The notes under the pieces were generated by a model that was not told the origin of the DNA, made no database searches, and saw only the letters and a list, made by a program, of their open reading frames with translations. From an uncultured Chloroflexus sp. (GTDB taxonomy: Bacteria; Chloroflexota; Chloroflexia; Chloroflexales; Chloroflexaceae): a stretch of 64,000 bases of DNA. Where the stretch lies: assembly GCF_937129525.1 (NCBI RefSeq), contig NZ_CAKZNK010000067.1, forward strand, positions 62,001 through 126,000. Reading direction: 5' to 3'. Both the position numbers and the translations under genes were made by a program. Every line of letters starts with the position of its first letter. Positions within the stretch are counted from its first letter, which is position 1. Positions 60,398-64,000 of the stretch are shown in pieces.

Positions 60398-61906
60398 ATG
60401 ACAATGACAAAACCGGTCACTGATCCGCAATGGACCGGCTGGCACAAAGGTCTCGCCGCGCTCATCGGCGCGATAGTCTTTGTGATCGGACTGCGTTCAT
60501 ACACAGACCCCGATTTGTGGGGCCATCTCCGCTATGGCCTCGACGCCATTGAAGCGGGAACGCTGATTCGCACCGACCCTTATTCATATCTGAATGAAGG
60601 CTATCCCTGGATTAACCACGAATGGTTGATGGAAGTACTGATGGGAGTAGCCTGGCTGGCCGACGGCGAAGCAGGGCTCATCATCATGCGATTGCTGGTC
60701 TATTCGCTGACTCTAACCCTCGTCTTCTGGCGATTGGTAACCGCCGCCAGGATGAGTTTTGTCCCGGCCATTGTTGTCTGGATCAGCGTGGTGTTGACAA
60801 CCATCTGGTTCAATTTTCCAGTTCGTCCCCAAATCTTTACCTTTCTCCTCTTTACATGTACGCTGATTATTGTTGATGAAGCTGAACAGGGACGCTATCG
60901 CTGGCTCTGGCTCATGCCATTCATCGTGGCAGCCTGGGTGAATCTCCACGGCGGGTTTCTGGCCGGCTGCGGCATTCTCGGCATCTGGACAGTGGCGCAT
61001 CTGGCGCTCAACCCGCGTCAGTGGCGCCAGATTGTGCCACCAGTGGCGTTGAGCGCGCTGGCCACCCTGGCCAATCCATACGGATGGGAGTTGCTCCACT
61101 TTTTGCTCGAAACGGCCACCGTTGATCGACCAGAGATTGCCGACTGGCAACCACTGCCGGTGCGCAGCGAATTGGGGATGATCTACCTGGCAGTTTCTGG
61201 ACTGGCTCTGTACAGTCTTCATCGGTCAACCCTGTCTAAACAACCGATTTTGATTGGGCTATTCTTCTTGCTCCTCATTCTCCCCTTGACCGCGATCCGT
61301 CATTTGCCGTTGATGGGAATTGGCTTTGCGATATTTGTTGGTAAACACGTTGAGTCGGCCTGGAAGACCTTCCCGATCCGCTCGCAAGACATTGCAGTGC
61401 CGCGCCGTTTACAACCTGTGCCATCGATTCTGGCCACAGTGGTGGCGTTAGTGGGACTGGTCAGTTTCAACTGGCGTTTTTCGCCAGCGATGGAAGTTCC
61501 ATATAACGCAATGATACTGTTGCGTGAGAGCAGTTTTCGCGGACGACTGATGTGCGATTTCGGATGGGGTCAGTATCTGATCTGGCATTTAGGGCCTGAG
61601 GTGCAGGTCGGCATGGACGGTCGTCGTGAAACTGTCTACAGTCCTGAAGTGTACGATCAGTATGTTGACTTTCATTTTGGTCGGAATGATTGGGAGGCAA
61701 TCCTCAAGCGTCAATCAGCCGATGCGGTGATCGTCGGTCGAAACAGTCCACCAGCTAATTTACTTGCGCTCAAACCTGAGTGGCAGCAAGTGTTTGCCGA
61801 TGAGAGCAGCGTTCTGTTTATCAATACAACATCAACAGCCGCTCGTGTAATTGAGCAAGCGGCCCGCACATTTCAACCCCGATTGTCTGTAACGGCTTTT
61901 CCGTAA
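60398..61906 (+). CDS. Polytopic membrane protein, possibly GT-C glycosyltransferase-like
   Basis: About ten hydrophobic segments; early 'DPDLWGHLRYGLDAIEAGTLIRTDPYSYLNEGYPWINHEWLMEV' luminal-type loop. Confidence 0.7.
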   Translation: MTMTKPVTDPQWTGWHKGLAALIGAIVFVIGLRSYTDPDLWGHLRYGLDAIEAGTLIRTDPYSYLNEGYPWINHEWLMEVLMGVAWLADGEAGLIIMRLLVYSLTLTLVFWRLVTAARMSFVPAIVVWISVVLTTIWFNFPVRPQIFTFLLFTCTLIIVDEAEQGRYRWLWLMPFIVAAWVNLHGGFLAGCGILGIWTVAHLALNPRQWRQIVPPVALSALATLANPYGWELLHFLLETATVDRPEIADWQPLPVRSELGMIYLAVSGLALYSLHRSTLSKQPILIGLFFLLLILPLTAIRHLPLMGIGFAIFVGKHVESAWKTFPIRSQDIAVPRRLQPVPSILATVVALVGLVSFNWRFSPAMEVPYNAMILLRESSFRGRLMCDFGWGQYLIWHLGPEVQVGMDGRRETVYSPEVYDQYVDFHFGRNDWEAILKRQSADAVIVGRNSPPANLLALKPEWQQVFADESSVLFINTTSTAARVIEQAARTFQPRLSVTAFP

Positions 61907-61908
61907 GA

Positions 61909-62784
61909 CTAAGAGATATGTAATCGCCCAAGCGCTTGCAACACTTCGCGCACGCCGCGGAGCCGGTAGCCGAGGCGACGGGCCAGGCTGGTGTCGAGAG
62001 CGCAGTTGCGGGGACGGCGAACAGGACTTTCGGCGCTGAGCGCGCCGGCGATACGGTCAGGATCGAGGCCATACGCCTGCGCCAGCAGCCGTCCCCATTC
62101 GTACCGGCTGAGCGTCTCGGCGCCGGCAAAGTTGATGACGCCGCGGTAGTCGCTCTGCGCCAGATCGAGCAGCGCTACCGCCAAATCATCAACAAAGACC
62201 GGGCAGCGCAGCTCGTCGCGAAAGAGCTTTTCGGAGCGTTCACCACGCGCTACCGCGAGAGCAAAGGCGCTGTGGCGGTCAATCGGATCGAAACCATAGA
62301 TGAGCGATGTGCGGACAATGACTGCCGTTGGATGCGCGGCCTGCACGAGCGCTTCGGCTCGCGCTTTGGCGCTGCCGTAGTCGGTGATGGGGGAAGGGGG
62401 ATCTGATTCGGTGTAGGCGCTGCTCTTTTCCCCATCAAAAATGACATCGCTGGACAGATGGATCAGACGCGCGCCGATCTGCGCTGCCGCTGCCGCCACA
62501 TGACCGGCGCCATCGCCGGTAATTGCCATCAGGTCAGGTTCGTATTGGCGGAAGGCGGTGTGGATGACGACAGCGGGCTGCAATTCGGTGATGAGCGTGT
62601 GAATCGCCGCCGGATCGCGCAGGTCAAGCGGACGCCAGCGCACTTCGGTCTGCGTCGGCGGGAGCCGGGAATGAAAAGTGGCCACGACCGATATGCCACG
62701 CCGGGAGGCATGACGGATCAATGCGCTACCGAGGTAGCCAGTGCCGCCGGTGATGAGGTAATACCCCGATCCCATATCCTCCAT
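61909..62784 (-). CDS. NAD-dependent sugar-nucleotide reductase (RmlD-like)
   Basis: 'YYLITGGTGYLGSALIRHASRRGISVVATFHS', 'LIHLSSDVIFDGEKSSAYTESDPPSPITDYGSAKARAEALV'. Confidence 0.87.
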   Translation of the reverse strand: MEDMGSGYYLITGGTGYLGSALIRHASRRGISVVATFHSRLPPTQTEVRWRPLDLRDPAAIHTLITELQPAVVIHTAFRQYEPDLMAITGDGAGHVAAAAAQIGARLIHLSSDVIFDGEKSSAYTESDPPSPITDYGSAKARAEALVQAAHPTAVIVRTSLIYGFDPIDRHSAFALAVARGERSEKLFRDELRCPVFVDDLAVALLDLAQSDYRGVINFAGAETLSRYEWGRLLAQAYGLDPDRIAGALSAESPVRRPRNCALDTSLARRLGYRLRGVREVLQALGRLHIS

Positions 62785-62789
62785 CCGCT

Positions 62790-63485
62790 TTACAGCACAT
62801 CCTCTAGCGCCATCAATGCCGCGCGCGCCGCAGCTTTCTTTGCCTCTTTCTTGCTAGGGCCGGCGCCGGTAAACTCCATCCCTTCCACCTGGACTGCCAT
62901 CACATACTCACGCTGATGTTCAGGGCCGCGCGCTTCGACCAGACGGTAGGAAGGCAACTTCTTGTGGCGCGCCTGAATCTTCTCTTGCAGGCGTGTCGTC
63001 GGGTCGAGCAACATCCGCCGAATCGCATCGATACGGTCGCGCAAGAATGGAATGATAAAATCGCGCGCTGTTTCCAGACCTTGATCGAGGTAGATCGCGC
63101 CGATCAGCGCCTCAAAGAGATCGGCCAGCAGGTTCGGTCGCTTGCGGCCAACCGGCGTATCTTCACCGCGCGAGAGATACGCATACTGGCCCAAATCAAG
63201 CCTGGCAGCGCATTCGGCCAACCCTTTCGTGCTCACGAGTGCTGCCCGCCAATGCGTGAGCGTTGCTTCATTCTGATCTGGAAAACTCGCAAACAACCAC
63301 GTGGTGGTCACAAACTGCAATACGGCATCACCCAAAAATTCGAGTCGCTCATTATCGGTCAAATCGCGCAGCAGATGAGGCTGTTCGTTGAAGAGCGAAC
63401 GATGCATAAATGCTGTCTGCAACAGCTTCCGGTCGCGAAACGTAATACCGATTGCTTGCTCAAGCGCTGCCAGTCGGTCGGTCAT
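62790..63485 (-). CDS. rnc: Ribonuclease III
   Basis: '[21 protein letters not shown]', '[20 protein letters not shown]', C-terminal dsRBD '[19 protein letters not shown]'. Confidence 0.95.
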   Translation of the reverse strand: MTDRLAALEQAIGITFRDRKLLQTAFMHRSLFNEQPHLLRDLTDNERLEFLGDAVLQFVTTTWLFASFPDQNEATLTHWRAALVSTKGLAECAARLDLGQYAYLSRGEDTPVGRKRPNLLADLFEALIGAIYLDQGLETARDFIIPFLRDRIDAIRRMLLDPTTRLQEKIQARHKKLPSYRLVEARGPEHQREYVMAVQVEGMEFTGAGPSKKEAKKAAARAALMALEDVL

Positions 63486-63488
63486 ACG

Positions 63489-64000
63489 CTACTCGTGATA
63501 CTTGCGGAAGGCGAGACAGACATTGTGGCCGCCAAAACCAAACGAATTGCTTAAGGCCACTTCGATGGGCGCTGATCGCGGCTGATTGGGAACAAAATCG
63601 AGATCACAGGCCGGATCCGGCTGTTGCAGATTGATAGTCGCCGGCAGCAGGTTGTGCTGCATCGCCAGCACGGTGACAACCGCTTCAATTGCGCCAGCCG
63701 CGCCGAGCAGGTGACCAAACTGCGACTTACTTGCGCTGACCGGTGGTGACTGTTCGCGCCCGCCAAAGACTTGCTTAATCGCTGCGGTTTCCACCGGATC
63801 GCCAGCCGGGGTAGAGGTCGCGTGGGCATTGATATAATCGACTTCCGCTGGCGCAATCTCACCGCGCTGGAGCGCCAGCCGGATGGCGCGGGCAACCCCT
63901 TCGCCATCTTCGGCCAGATTCGAAATGTGGTAGGCATCAGAAGTGGCGCCATAGCCAGCGACCTCGGCCAGGATCCGCGCGCCGCGAGCGCGCGCAAACT
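63489..64000 (-). CDS. fabF: Beta-ketoacyl-ACP synthase II, C-terminal part; 5' end beyond window
   Basis: 'VSASKSQFGHLLGAAGAIEAVVTVLAMQHNLLPATINLQQPDPACDLDFVPNQPR...LSNSFGFGGHNVCLAFRK'. Upstream sequence to the window edge continues the family on the minus strand. Confidence 0.9.
   Translation of the reverse strand, partial: FARARGARILAEVAGYGATSDAYHISNLAEDGEGVARAIRLALQRGEIAPAEVDYINAHATSTPAGDPVETAAIKQVFGGREQSPPVSASKSQFGHLLGAAGAIEAVVTVLAMQHNLLPATINLQQPDPACDLDFVPNQPRSAPIEVALSNSFGFGGHNVCLAFRKYHE

Overview
Chromosome-like window of roughly 57% GC (estimated by eye), densely coding on both strands. Gene content and protein style (acyl-CoA carboxylase, CCG-domain Fe-S protein, P/T-rich secreted proteins, small zinc-ribbon protein) suggest a Chloroflexus-type Chloroflexota; this assignment is an inference. 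About 48 CDS are supportable. They include sigA/rpoD, psuG, uvrC, argS, a glmU-like gene with selA and a mobA-like gene, rpsF-ssb-PPIase, an oligopeptide ABC transporter (SBP plus two permeases), cysE-cysS-prmA, manA, rsmE, a UvrD/PcrA helicase, rnc and a partial fabF. I see no rRNA, convincing tRNA, transposase, prophage or CRISPR array. The best candidates for new biology are: (1) a 631-aa membrane-anchored pseudokinase with all three catalytic motifs altered, fused to a DnaJ-like four-CxxC zinc module (53123-55018); (2) DnaA boxes at exact 21-bp spacing in a divergent intergenic region (30202-30252); (3) a Flp-pilin-like N-terminus fused to a LamG/DUF1080-like domain (27089-27763); (4) a canonical sigA promoter whose predicted start coincides with a perfect 9-bp inverted repeat (9913-9969); (5) structured leaders upstream of rpsF and ssb; (6) a 26-bp perfect palindrome beside a TPR gene. 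All product calls come from motif recognition in the supplied translations; no searches were run.
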